DNA from: Thermosphaera sp.
GTDB lineage: Archaea > Thermoproteota > Thermoprotei_A > Sulfolobales > Desulfurococcaceae
Assembly (NCBI GenBank): GCA_038827615.1
Contig: JAWBNK010000001.1
Span: 806,290-870,289 of the forward strand
DNA: 64,000 nucleotides
Direction of reading: 5' to 3'
Part shown: in pieces, positions 41,678 to 49,858 of the stretch
Position numbering within the stretch: the first letter of the stretch is position 1
Layout of the letters: every line of letters starts with the position of its first letter
Translations under genes and position numbers: made by a program
Notes under the pieces: generated by a model
Database searches by the model: none
Told to the model about the DNA's origin: nothing
Seen by the model: only the letters and a program-made list of their open reading frames with translations

Positions 41678-42661
41678 ATGCGAGCACTTATGATCGCACT
41701 AATAATAATAGGGTTAACAGGCTTAACCCCAACACATGCCGATGAGAACGGTTTAAAAATCGTTTCAACCTTCACCAGTTTAGTACCTGACATAACTCTT
41801 CTCACATGCCCTGGCGACGTAGTAAGAGGGTTGATTCCCAACAACGTTGACCCTCATGATTATGCACTAACACCTAATGATATAACCTCCCTAAAGAATG
41901 CTGACGTCATTATATCAACTGCGCACACCCAAGCAGAGCTAAGCATTAAAGAATTAGTTAATTCTGGAGAAGTGTCAAGCATCCTGATTGAATTAACGCA
42001 AATAGAGGGGATCGTGATACTAAGCAACCCCAATACTGGCCAACCTAATTATCATGGTATTCTATATGATCCCTTAAACTACATAGCTTTCGCGTACAAC
42101 TTGTCAAAAACTTTCATGAACTTGAACCCATCAAAGAAGGAGTGCTATGTTGAAAAATATCTAGCATTACAGGACACTTTATTGAAGAACGTATTAATGC
42201 ATAGAAGTAAATACTATACCACAGCTGTTGCAGATACGCCATTAACACAGTATGCAGTTGAATGGATGGGAATTAGGGTGATCAAGTTATTAAAGGTCGA
42301 GCACGACTTGGATGTTGCACCATCCGACATGATGAAAATTGAAGAACTGGTGAAGAACAGGGAAGTGGGTGTGGTAGTTTTATCGACTCCCTCATCAAGG
42401 ATATCTTCTTATCTTGAGGAGATTGCACTGGAGAACGGTCTACCAGTCTTATACGTTGAATCCCCTCTGACAAACAACTCCTTTGTTTCAAGATATATAA
42501 GCTTGATCTCGCAAGATGTTAAACCACTGGATGTCAACCCCCGTAGCGAGGTGGAAAACTCCAACCCGCTTGCGAACACGTTATACACCTTAGCGGGTAT
42601 CTCCACCGGTGCTATTTTGGGTTTTCTCATGGGATTATTGATCAAGAGGAGATCGCGGTGA
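41678..42661 (+). CDS. Metal ABC transporter solute-binding protein (ZnuA/MntC-like), membrane-anchored
   Basis: Captures a divalent metal outside the cell. A signal peptide (MRALMIALIIIGLTGLTPTH) leads into the family fold with LIPNNVDPHDYALTPNDI; histidines at PHDY, TAHTQ and NYHGI are candidate ligands. A C-terminal membrane helix (TLAGISTGAILGFLMGLLIK) tethers it to the membrane, an archaeal habit. AGGTG lies nine bases before the ATG at 41678; a GTG at 41666 is possible. Its stop overlaps the permease start by 4 bp. Zinc or manganese is likely by family, but the metal is not decided by sequence. Confidence 0.85.
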   Translation: MRALMIALIIIGLTGLTPTHADENGLKIVSTFTSLVPDITLLTCPGDVVRGLIPNNVDPHDYALTPNDITSLKNADVIISTAHTQAELSIKELVNSGEVSSILIELTQIEGIVILSNPNTGQPNYHGILYDPLNYIAFAYNLSKTFMNLNPSKKECYVEKYLALQDTLLKNVLMHRSKYYTTAVADTPLTQYAVEWMGIRVIKLLKVEHDLDVAPSDMMKIEELVKNREVGVVVLSTPSSRISSYLEEIALENGLPVLYVESPLTNNSFVSRYISLISQDVKPLDVNPRSEVENSNPLANTLYTLAGISTGAILGFLMGLLIKRRSR

Positions 42662-43533
42662 AAAAACATAATGGTACAATTTTACTCGCAACATTAACCG
42701 CCCTAACCATCTTCTTCACAATTCTCTCTATGCTTAGCTTTGACCCCAGAAAAGTCTTCACATACTTGATAATGGGGCTTGCGTTCTCCCTAGTGAGTAT
42801 TGTTGTTTATTTCAGAAAGCTCGAGTTTCTGGCCTCGAGTGCCACACACACGAGCCTTCTAGCGGTTATTATCGGATTAATGATCGAATCATTAACAAGG
42901 ATTCATTACTTTCTATGGTCCATGATCATTGGCTTAGCAATTATCCATATAGCAGGATTTATGATAAGGAAGGGAATAGAGCCAAACAATACTTCTGCAA
43001 TAATTGTAGCCTCCACTTCAGCTTTCAGCGTTATCGCCGCATACATCCTAGTGACAAGATTTCCCATAGGATATAATTTGAACTCTCTTTTTCTTGGTGA
43101 TCCACTATTGATCACATACACTGACATGAGCTTCGTGGCCGGCGTAACTATCATAATTTCTATAATATTCGCATTATCATTGTTTGAAATTCTTTCTCTG
43201 GGTATTGATGAAGTAACTCTCAAGATACTTGGATTGAAAACTACACTATACGATTTAATGACGTACACTATAATAGGATTAGCGACGATTGGGTTATTGA
43301 GAGTCAGCGGATACATTCTGCAACATGTCTTAATACTCTTGCCTGCAATCACCAGTTCATTCTACTCAAGAAGCGGCAAAGAACTGATTCTCTTATCTAT
43401 CACATTGTCGCTATTTGCCTCTAGTGTAGGATTCTTTATCTCCTTACTGGTAAATCTTAGTCCAACCGGGGTCACAGGAGTCGTTCTTGTCACATGTTTG
43501 ATCCACGGGGTTCTTAAAAGGTGGGAAAAATGA
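42658..43533 (+). CDS. Metal ABC transporter permease (ABC-3 family, ZnuB-like)
   Basis: Membrane channel of the metal importer. 291 residues with eight or nine hydrophobic helices; ABC-3 features include FLASSATHTSLLAVIIG and LGLKTTLYDLMTY before GLLRVSGYILQHVLILLPAI. A GTG start at 42658 overlaps the binding-protein stop. Its 3' end overlaps the regulator's ribosome binding site, so binding protein, permease, regulator and methyltransferase form one tightly packed operon. Confidence 0.88.
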   Translation: MKKHNGTILLATLTALTIFFTILSMLSFDPRKVFTYLIMGLAFSLVSIVVYFRKLEFLASSATHTSLLAVIIGLMIESLTRIHYFLWSMIIGLAIIHIAGFMIRKGIEPNNTSAIIVASTSAFSVIAAYILVTRFPIGYNLNSLFLGDPLLITYTDMSFVAGVTIIISIIFALSLFEILSLGIDEVTLKILGLKTTLYDLMTYTIIGLATIGLLRVSGYILQHVLILLPAITSSFYSRSGKELILLSITLSLFASSVGFFISLLVNLSPTGVTGVVLVTCLIHGVLKRWEK

Positions 43534-43928
43534 GTAAGAAGAGAAGATTCGGGATCAGTATTTCAACCGAACTGGCTAGCCTAGTAGATGAGTTAGCCAG
43601 AGACCATGGTTGTGAAAGATCTAAGATTATTGAGAATGCCATAAACGAATACTTACACGAGAATCTACATTCTGAAACGAAAAAACACACATGTATCTCA
43701 GTATTAATATCAGTTACACAAAAATCTGTTTCATCGAAAATTATAGATAAACACAGAGAGGTTGTAAAATCTCTAATCTATCACCCGCTCGGGGACTCCT
43801 ATCTTCTAATAATCATTGCAGAAGGGGACTCCGAAGCCATATCCAGACTTAAAAGAGACCTCGGAAGAACATCGGCAAACCTAAGACTCGTACCCTTAGA
43901 GTCGATGGTCGGCTACCATGAAGAGTGA
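43530..43928 (+). CDS. Ribbon-helix-helix metal regulator, NikR-like
   Basis: A transcription factor with an N-terminal ribbon-helix-helix (RRFGISISTELASLVDELAR, then CERSKIIENAINEYL) and a C-terminal ACT-like domain (ISVLISVTQKSVSS to LRLVPLESM), the NikR layout and length (132). Of the nickel ligands known in E. coli NikR, a histidine in DKHREVV may be kept, but the His-x-His and Cys positions (SLIYHPLGDSYLLIII) are largely replaced. It may therefore sense another metal. GGTGGG precedes the ATG at 43530. The operator at 41619-41661 is its probable target. Its 3' end overlaps the methyltransferase by 11 bp. Confidence 0.8.
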   Translation: MSKKRRFGISISTELASLVDELARDHGCERSKIIENAINEYLHENLHSETKKHTCISVLISVTQKSVSSKIIDKHREVVKSLIYHPLGDSYLLIIIAEGDSEAISRLKRDLGRTSANLRLVPLESMVGYHEE

Positions 43929-44784
43929 ATACGTGTTCCAACCAGTTGAAGGGTATTGGTTTACAAGCTGGTTGATCGATTTTCTAAAAGCCTTCGAAAA
44001 CTGCCTCGAAACAACGCTCGACCTTGGAGTCTCACGCCATAAGGTATGTGTTTCCAATGGGAAAATCACAATAGATAATGTAGAGTTAGACCTCGACTTA
44101 GTTCAGCCTAGTGAAAAAGATAGAATCGTGTTATATGAAAAGGGAAAGATTTACGAAATAACTACCGCCTCGGCAAATGGATATTACAAGCTGAAAGCTG
44201 TTGGTCCTGATCTTCCTCCTACCATTGAAATAAATGGAATACATATGCATCGAATAATTGATTTGAACCCGTGGGAAGATGCTGTATTGAAAATTCATGC
44301 CGCCAGAGTTAAGAAGGGCGATATAGTACTCGATACTTGCACAGGACTTGGATACACAGCAATAGCCTCTCTGAGAAAAGGAGCATCAAAAGTGTTAACC
44401 TCTGAAATCGATCCCAATGTCCTATGGATCGCCGAACGGAATCCATGGAGTAAAATGCTTAAGAGGGAAAACGTGACAATCTACAATGAAGACGTAATCT
44501 CAATCGCCCACGAGCTACCAGACAACCGGTTTGACAAAATAATCCATGATCCTCCAAGGTTTAGCTCTTCAACTGGGGATCTGTACGGGTTTGAACTGTA
44601 TCGCGAGTTCTTCAGAATATTGAAACCCGGTGGGACTCTATATCATTACACCGGAGTCCCGGGTTTGAAGAGCAATTACAGTATATTAAAAGGGATTAAA
44701 AACAGATTGGAAACGGCCGGATTCATAGTACTGTTTTTTGATCATAGGTCTCAGGGATACATTGCTAAAAAACCTAGTCGCTAA
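43918..44784 (+). CDS. SAM-dependent methyltransferase (COG2521-like archaeal)
   Basis: Class I methyltransferase: motif I VLDTCTGLGYTAIASL, the acidic residue at motif II in LTSEIDPN, and motif IV HDPPRFS, which is of the type seen in nucleic-acid and small-molecule N-methylases. The N-terminal 110 residues are beta-rich and conserved-looking. It overlaps the NikR-like gene by 11 bp, so it is expressed with the metal transporter. The role in metal handling is unknown; making or modifying a metal ligand is one idea without direct support. Its stop overlaps the convergent gene by 11 bp. Confidence 0.8.
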   Translation: MKSEYVFQPVEGYWFTSWLIDFLKAFENCLETTLDLGVSRHKVCVSNGKITIDNVELDLDLVQPSEKDRIVLYEKGKIYEITTASANGYYKLKAVGPDLPPTIEINGIHMHRIIDLNPWEDAVLKIHAARVKKGDIVLDTCTGLGYTAIASLRKGASKVLTSEIDPNVLWIAERNPWSKMLKRENVTIYNEDVISIAHELPDNRFDKIIHDPPRFSSSTGDLYGFELYREFFRILKPGGTLYHYTGVPGLKSNYSILKGIKNRLETAGFIVLFFDHRSQGYIAKKPSR

Positions 44785-45124
44785 CGATTTTCTCAAGGCT
44801 TTTGGACACGCCAGTCTCCAACGATTTATACTTCTTTCTAAGATACTCCCTTATCCATTCAGCCAAGTTGAAAACACCCATATTGTATTCAAGAAATCCG
44901 CGTCTAATTAGGCTAGTTATTATGGTTAACAGTTCTCTCTCTATAACCGCGTCATCCGTATCCGAGTACTGTAACTCTCCTGTCTTAATCCTCTTCTTAA
45001 CCTCCTCCCTCAGGTCGAGAATCGCTATTATTTCCCCAACACTTATATTCCTGAGAAAATACTCCATTATTAATTTCTCAATGTTGTTCAAAGCCAACAA
45101 TTCTCTAATGTCTCTTTCAGACAT
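44774..45124 (-). CDS. Small helical protein, unknown, paired with the Fe-S glycosylase-like gene
   Basis: 116 residues, mostly helical with no membrane segment. A winged-helix-like section may be present (ERELLTIITSLIRRGFLEYN, then GVFNLAEWIREYLRKKY). I do not recognise a family. The ATG at 45124 lies 13 bp behind the stop of the upstream Fe-S protein gene, on the same strand, so they probably act in one pathway. The last 11 bp overlap the convergent methyltransferase. Confidence 0.6.
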   Translation of the reverse strand: MSERDIRELLALNNIEKLIMEYFLRNISVGEIIAILDLREEVKKRIKTGELQYSDTDDAVIERELLTIITSLIRRGFLEYNMGVFNLAEWIREYLRKKYKSLETGVSKSLEKIVSD

Positions 45125-45137
45125 CGCTCCTCAACCC

Positions 45138-46091
45138 CTAGTAAAACCAAGTGTTAAAATACAAGTGTTCAACCACCATGAATGCGTTATTTCTTCGGGC
45201 TCGACATACACCTTTGAACATGCACTTCTCGCAAAGCGGTTTCTCGTCGCGAAGGCATATGTTCCGTCCATGATTCCAAAAATGATCATCAAGTTCCCAA
45301 GTACTTACACCACTCTTCTCCGAGAGGTAACTATACGCTTCCCTAACCACTAAACGAATCATTACATCCTCTTCGGGCGAGGCTTCTATCTTATTTACTA
45401 TCTTATTCCATAAACGTCCAGACAAAACCACGAGGCCCGTTCTCAAGGCTATCCGGGTTAGATGATTATCAACAGGGATATACGGCTTATCAACGGGTTT
45501 GAAAATGTCACGCATGAATAGAAACTTAGCTAGGAGCATAGATTTTTTCTCAACCGGATCTTGATATGCTGTGAATAATTTAAGCAGTTCTACCAATCCC
45601 GGGTTAACTCCGTCCCCATGAAGCCTATTATTCACGGAATTAATTATGGATGAAACACTTCCTTCGAATATTTTCAAAACTTTTAAACCCAAGTCTTTTA
45701 AGAGAAACGTTCGCAGCTCTAAATCAACCGGTCGGGCTTCACCCACGCTTAACCATTTTTCAACTTCTTCGAGCCTTATTTGCGATAGTTTTTCCGGGTT
45801 GTAAAAATCCGGGGACTCGTCAAACTTTTTCTTTCCAAGCCTATATAACAAATCTGCTCCTTTGTAGCAACCGTCTTCAAGGCATGCATAATATACTTTT
45901 CCAGGTCTGCTCAACCGATGATCCATTGCCACCATGACTAAGAAGTACCGGAGAATGTTTTCCAAGTCCTCGTTGCTGTCAGGGTAAAACCTATTATCGT
46001 AGATATTCATTCTTTGGAGCTCGCTCCTATTCCTGCTCAGGATCCTGGCAACTTTCTCCACTACAGATGTATCAATCCCGAGTAATTCCAT
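45138..46091 (-). CDS. Fe-S HhH-GPD / endonuclease III-like N-glycosylase-related protein
   Basis: 317 residues. The C-terminus ends in the iron-sulfur loop CLRDEKPLCEKCMFKGVC (C279, C287, C290, C296), with the endonuclease III order W..HGR..C. About 70 residues before it, PVDNHLTRIALRTG has the place and form of the catalytic aspartate segment (VDTHxxR) of endonuclease III. The helix-hairpin-helix lysine loop is not obvious; instead YQDPVEKKSMLLAKFL occupies that region, a pattern that also recalls queuosine-salvage (DUF2419) proteins. The N-terminal 130 residues are unassigned. It could be a DNA glycosylase, a nucleoside-type N-glycosylase or a non-enzymatic relative. ATG at 46091. Confidence 0.6.
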   Translation of the reverse strand: MELLGIDTSVVEKVARILSRNRSELQRMNIYDNRFYPDSNEDLENILRYFLVMVAMDHRLSRPGKVYYACLEDGCYKGADLLYRLGKKKFDESPDFYNPEKLSQIRLEEVEKWLSVGEARPVDLELRTFLLKDLGLKVLKIFEGSVSSIINSVNNRLHGDGVNPGLVELLKLFTAYQDPVEKKSMLLAKFLFMRDIFKPVDKPYIPVDNHLTRIALRTGLVVLSGRLWNKIVNKIEASPEEDVMIRLVVREAYSYLSEKSGVSTWELDDHFWNHGRNICLRDEKPLCEKCMFKGVCRARRNNAFMVVEHLYFNTWFY

Positions 46092-46173
46092 AAGACTCTA
46101 TCTCCGCAAAACACCATTACAATATTTTTTATTAAACCTGCACTTATGTCTTATAAAAGACGTGTTGATAAAT
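46092..46173. promoter_or_regulatory. Divergent promoter region
   Basis: Minus-strand AATATTTTTTATTAAACC region and plus-strand TTATAAAAG (46151-46159). The plus TATA sits in a short inverted repeat (GTCTT-ATAA-AAGAC, 46148-46161) and is placed for a leaderless start at the ATG at 46174. Confidence 0.45.
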
Positions 46174-46662
46174 ATGCAGAAAAACGAACCGATGATATGC
46201 GAAGCAACGTATTATTTGAACGGGTTTAATGATCACATTATAAGTTGCGGAGAAGTATTTGTTAAAGGATTTGTTAATGCGAAATTAATCATCGGAAGAG
46301 ATGTTATCATAGCTGGAAAAGGAAGGGTCTCCTTCTTAGCCGGTGAAAACTGCTTATTAATAGGAACAGGGAACATTTTAATAGTGGAAAATGCTTACTG
46401 CATAAACCTCATATCCGTGGGGGGGAAGGGTCACGTGTGGATTAACGAGGTCAACTCGCGCAAGTCCTACCTGGCAAAAACACATGTCAACATATTGAAC
46501 ACGGAAGAGTTGTGGTTGTCAAAACTCTCCAATGTAAAAGTCTTATCTAAATCGTCTAAAATAGTCTTCAATTCACCGAATACTTATATCGAGAAGATCC
46601 TTCCAGCGAGGCTAGACATAGTATACACATATAATCCGTATCGCATGGAAAACAATAATTGA
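46174..46662 (+). CDS. Beta-helix-like hypothetical protein
   Basis: No family recognised. The 162-residue product has alternating hydrophobic/polar short strands throughout (AKLIIGRDVIIAGKG, ENCLLIGTGNILIVENA, KVLSKSSKIVFNSPNTYI), which suggests a single-stranded beta-helix like bactofilins or polymer-forming proteins. No signal peptide or membrane helix. The ATG at 46174 is chosen from the TATA spacing (leaderless); a GTG at 46162 is in frame. The stop is 17 bp from a convergent gene. Confidence 0.6.
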   Translation: MQKNEPMICEATYYLNGFNDHIISCGEVFVKGFVNAKLIIGRDVIIAGKGRVSFLAGENCLLIGTGNILIVENAYCINLISVGGKGHVWINEVNSRKSYLAKTHVNILNTEELWLSKLSNVKVLSKSSKIVFNSPNTYIEKILPARLDIVYTYNPYRMENNN

Positions 46663-46679
46663 AAAAAGATGAGGAGAAT

Positions 46680-46865
46680 TCAAGTTAATTCTCTAATCTC
46701 GATGATTTTCTCTCGTAAAATAACGATAGTTTCATAAATCTGGTACAGACTTCCAGATGAAATGGGGTCTCCTACGCGAATCCGTGAAAGTATTGATTCT
46801 AGCTTATCTATCAAATCAATGGCCTCTTCGATTTTTCCCAAAATCACCGCCTTTTTATCCTCCAA
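46680..46865 (-). CDS. Small coiled-coil protein downstream of iorB
   Basis: 61 residues, nearly all helical with heptad-like leucine/isoleucine spacing (AIDLIDKLESILSRI and YETIVILREKIIEIREL). The ATG overlaps the iorB stop by 11 bp, so it is translated with IorAB. The function is unknown; it could stabilise the oxidoreductase. Confidence 0.6.
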   Translation of the reverse strand: MEDKKAVILGKIEEAIDLIDKLESILSRIRVGDPISSGSLYQIYETIVILREKIIEIRELT

Positions 46866-47457
46866 GTCTACTCCTCCCAGCTTCGTATGATCTATGTAGA
46901 ATCTCTTTATTCAATTCAGCCGACTTACCTTTAAACATATCTTCAATGGCTCTCTCGATGTCTGCTTTCTTAATCAATTCTTCAAATAACGGGTTTACGG
47001 ATAGTGAGAAGCCAAGGAGAGCTATATTGGATGATATTGGGGAACCTGTGATCTCCTTGCTCACTTCTTCAGCATTGTACAGGTAGAATTTTCCAATCTT
47101 GCTCCTTAAACTCTCGACAACAACCTCTCTACTAGGATATTTCACAAGCGGTGGGGGGAGAATTAAATCGTTTACAACCATAACCGTATCTTTGTTCGCA
47201 TACCTCGCCGTTCTCCCTGCTTCCAGTATCTCCATCGCAATTATATGGTGAGCCGCTCCACTAGGTATAATTGGTGATTCTCCCTCTCCAATTCTGACGT
47301 GAACAACCACGCTTCCCCCTCTCTGACTCATTCCATGTACTTCAGCGATTGTAACATTTCTCCCCGCTAGTATACAAGCCCTTCCTATCAACCTCCCAAG
47401 AGTAATTAATCCTTGTCCACCCACCCCAGATAAGATGAGATTGAACCTCTCCTTCAT
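46855..47457 (-). CDS. iorB: Indolepyruvate:ferredoxin oxidoreductase, beta subunit
   Basis: Gamma-domain partner of IorA in oxidative decarboxylation of aromatic 2-oxo acids to acyl-CoA. The family sequence LILSGVGGQGLITLGRLIG, then EVHGMSQRGGSVVVHVRIG, is clear. The ATG at 47457 (MKERFNLILSG) has GGTGGGGATC directly upstream; the longer open frame to 47550 lies inside iorA and is not native. 200 residues is normal. The gap from iorA is 10 bp. Confidence 0.95.
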   Translation of the reverse strand: MKERFNLILSGVGGQGLITLGRLIGRACILAGRNVTIAEVHGMSQRGGSVVVHVRIGEGESPIIPSGAAHHIIAMEILEAGRTARYANKDTVMVVNDLILPPPLVKYPSREVVVESLRSKIGKFYLYNAEEVSKEITGSPISSNIALLGFSLSVNPLFEELIKKADIERAIEDMFKGKSAELNKEILHRSYEAGRSRLGG

Positions 47458-47467
47458 GATCCCCACC

Positions 47468-49378
47468 TCACCATAGTTTTTCCCACTCACTTGAAGGCGT
47501 GTTGGAAACCTGGATAGCCTTGTAGGGACAAATGCTAGCGCAGAGGCCACATCCAGCGCACAAGTCTTCGACTATGACTGGCTTCCGAGTATTAGGGTCT
47601 ACTACGAGGGCTGGGCAGGCCGCTAAGTTGACGCATGCTTGACAGGCTGTGCACTTCTCGGGATCAACTCTATATACGGGTAAGACAACGCGGGATCTCC
47701 TAGCATCCCTCATTACTTCTAAGGCGCACCGGGCTCTTGAAACTATGGCAATGTTCTTTCCCTTCTTAAACTCCTCCAGCGCCTTCTGCAGTGTAGCCAC
47801 AGACTCCTTGACTCTTAACGGATTAATTACATAGGTCTCAAAGCCCACGGCTTTCAAAACATCCTCAGGCAGTATTTTAGCAGTAGCTTCTCCTGTGGCG
47901 GTGTATCCGCTTCCGGGATGCGGCTGGTGTCCTGTCATCGCAGTAACCGAGTTATCCAATACTACAGGAATGGCTCTTCCCTTGTTGAAGACGAGATTTA
48001 CAACTCCTGGAATTCCTGCATGATAGAATGTTGAATCACCTACTATTGCAATGACTAATTCGTCGACGACCTTACTGAGTCCGTGCCCTATACCTATCGC
48101 ACCTCCCATTTCGAAGCTTGTCATTTGAGTTTCAAAGGGTTTTTGATAACCCAGGGTGTAGCACCCAATGTCTCCCGTGTATATAACGTTCCTGAAACCA
48201 GCTCTGTTAAGACTGGTCTTCAAAATATAATAGCTACTTCGATGGGGACAGCCGGGGCACAAAACAGGGGGTCTTGGAGGGATGGGAGGGTCTGTTTTTA
48301 TGTCGCCGATCGACTCCCATCTCTGGGGCGAACATGATCCTAAGAACTTACATATTGCATCATAGACGGCTTGGACCGATAATTCATCGTTTAACGGGAC
48401 GTATTCTTTTCCAAATATCTTACTAGTCGAGCCAATCTCTAAGGATATCCTTTTAACTTGATCTTCTACAATGGGATCAAGTTCCTCGACAACCAAGACT
48501 TTTTCAGCTGTACTCAAGACCTCCTCTATTGGTTTCCTTGGCAACGGAACAGGCATATTTACTTTCACAACAGTGATTTTATCGTCAAGACCTGTGAGAT
48601 TCAACACCTCACTAACGTGTGAATAAGCGATCCCGCTTGCTATTACTACGGTCTTCATACCCGGGTTTATGATTTTTACAAAGGGTTCACTGGTCTCCAT
48701 TTGAATTTTTCTCCAAATCTCCATCAGCTTTGACTTTAATTTTCTCGCGTGTCCTGGGACTAGAACCCATCTTTCAATAACTCTTTCGAAAGAACCTTTA
48801 CATGCCTTCTCAATGGGAATATCCTCCTCGAGTAGGATAGGTTGCCGCGTGTGACTTATCCTTGTCGTAGACCTCAGAATTACTGGATGACCGTATCTTT
48901 CACTTAATTTGAATGCTTCTTTCACGTAGAAGTATGCCTCACGAGCACTGCTAGGCTCGATAACGGGAATATGCGATATGAATCCATACCACCTATTATC
49001 TTGCTCGTTCTGACTACTATGATGCCCCGGATCATCCGCTGAAATTATTACAAACCCAGCCTTTACACCAGCATATGCGCTACTCATTAATATATCGGCC
49101 GCCACGTTTAATCCAACGTGTTTCATCGCAGTTAAGCTCCTAACTCCAGATATAGCGGCCGCATACGCAGTTTCGAAAGCCACTTTCTCGTTAACACTCC
49201 ACTCCACGTATGTCTTGGTGTATTGTGCAACCTCTGCTAATGTCTCAACGATTTCTGTCGATGGCGTTCCAGGATATGCTGCGGCGAGACATATCCCGGC
49301 TTCAAGTGCGCCTCTCGCTATCGCCTCGTTCCCCATTAATAGAACAGTTTCTCCTTTCCTAGCTAGGACTGGATGCAT
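47468..49378 (-). CDS. iorA: Indolepyruvate:ferredoxin oxidoreductase, alpha subunit
   Basis: Thiamine-diphosphate enzyme that oxidises indolepyruvate and related 2-oxo acids from aromatic amino acids, reducing ferredoxin. The N-terminal half has GNEAIARGALEAGICLAAAYPGTPSTEI; the TPP-binding half has CPGCPHRSSYYIL, GDIGCYTLGYQKPF and GDSTFYHAGIPGV. Two [4Fe-4S] ferredoxin motifs end the protein (CTACQACVNLAACP and CAGCGLCASICP). The ATG at 49378 is chosen; a GTG at 49387 is in frame. It fits peptide fermentation. Confidence 0.95.
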   Translation of the reverse strand: MHPVLARKGETVLLMGNEAIARGALEAGICLAAAYPGTPSTEIVETLAEVAQYTKTYVEWSVNEKVAFETAYAAAISGVRSLTAMKHVGLNVAADILMSSAYAGVKAGFVIISADDPGHHSSQNEQDNRWYGFISHIPVIEPSSAREAYFYVKEAFKLSERYGHPVILRSTTRISHTRQPILLEEDIPIEKACKGSFERVIERWVLVPGHARKLKSKLMEIWRKIQMETSEPFVKIINPGMKTVVIASGIAYSHVSEVLNLTGLDDKITVVKVNMPVPLPRKPIEEVLSTAEKVLVVEELDPIVEDQVKRISLEIGSTSKIFGKEYVPLNDELSVQAVYDAICKFLGSCSPQRWESIGDIKTDPPIPPRPPVLCPGCPHRSSYYILKTSLNRAGFRNVIYTGDIGCYTLGYQKPFETQMTSFEMGGAIGIGHGLSKVVDELVIAIVGDSTFYHAGIPGVVNLVFNKGRAIPVVLDNSVTAMTGHQPHPGSGYTATGEATAKILPEDVLKAVGFETYVINPLRVKESVATLQKALEEFKKGKNIAIVSRARCALEVMRDARRSRVVLPVYRVDPEKCTACQACVNLAACPALVVDPNTRKPVIVEDLCAGCGLCASICPYKAIQVSNTPSSEWEKLW

Positions 49379-49502
49379 CAGCACCACGCGATTTCTAAGT
49401 ATGTGACCCGGTGGTTAATGAATATTTTCTTTGATTAGTGGGATTTAGTGATTATAAAAGTTTAAATATTTGAATTCCCACTATCTTATACAGGGTGATA
49501 TT
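49379..49502. promoter_or_regulatory. Divergent promoter region, iorAB / small gene
   Basis: Plus-strand TATA GTTTAAATATT (about 49459-49469) serves the gene at 49503. The minus strand has TTTTATAATC near 49450-49458 at some distance from iorA, implying a leader of about 50 nt or more. No other structure seen. Confidence 0.45.
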
Positions 49503-49856
49503 ATGGTTAGAGGGAAAATAGTGTACGAGGACATCGACCTCGTCGTCGAGATAGCTCCAAGAGATAGCGAGCTCCCAGACATGGTATTGAACGCAATAAA
49601 AACAAAGGGAAGACCATTATTCTTCGACGAACTGGTAAGAGAGTTCAGTGGAATTGCGGGAGAGGATAGAGTGAGAAAAGCCGTTAACCATCTATTAGCG
49701 TTAAAGCTAATAATGGAGTATCCTGATGGAAGCCTTGGCTTACCGGGAATGAAGTGGGAACCGAGAACCGGTAAGAAAAGGCGTAGAAAAAGGACCCCTC
49801 GTTTAATGACGGATATTGAAGAAGGAAAAACTTACTACAAGACCCCGATACACTGA
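49503..49856 (+). CDS. Conserved small protein, winged-helix-like, unknown
   Basis: 117 residues. The central part looks like a winged helix (DMVLNAIKTKGRPLFFDELV, then RVRKAVNHLLALKLI and a hairpin YPDGSLGLPG), followed by a very basic segment (GKKRRRKRTPR). The ATG at 49503 is set by GGGTGAT four bases upstream and by the TATA spacing; the frame also extends to 49470. A nucleic-acid-binding role is inferred from fold and charge. Stop lies 2 bp from the convergent gene. Confidence 0.6.
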   Translation: MVRGKIVYEDIDLVVEIAPRDSELPDMVLNAIKTKGRPLFFDELVREFSGIAGEDRVRKAVNHLLALKLIMEYPDGSLGLPGMKWEPRTGKKRRRKRTPRLMTDIEEGKTYYKTPIH

Positions 49857-49858
49857 AA

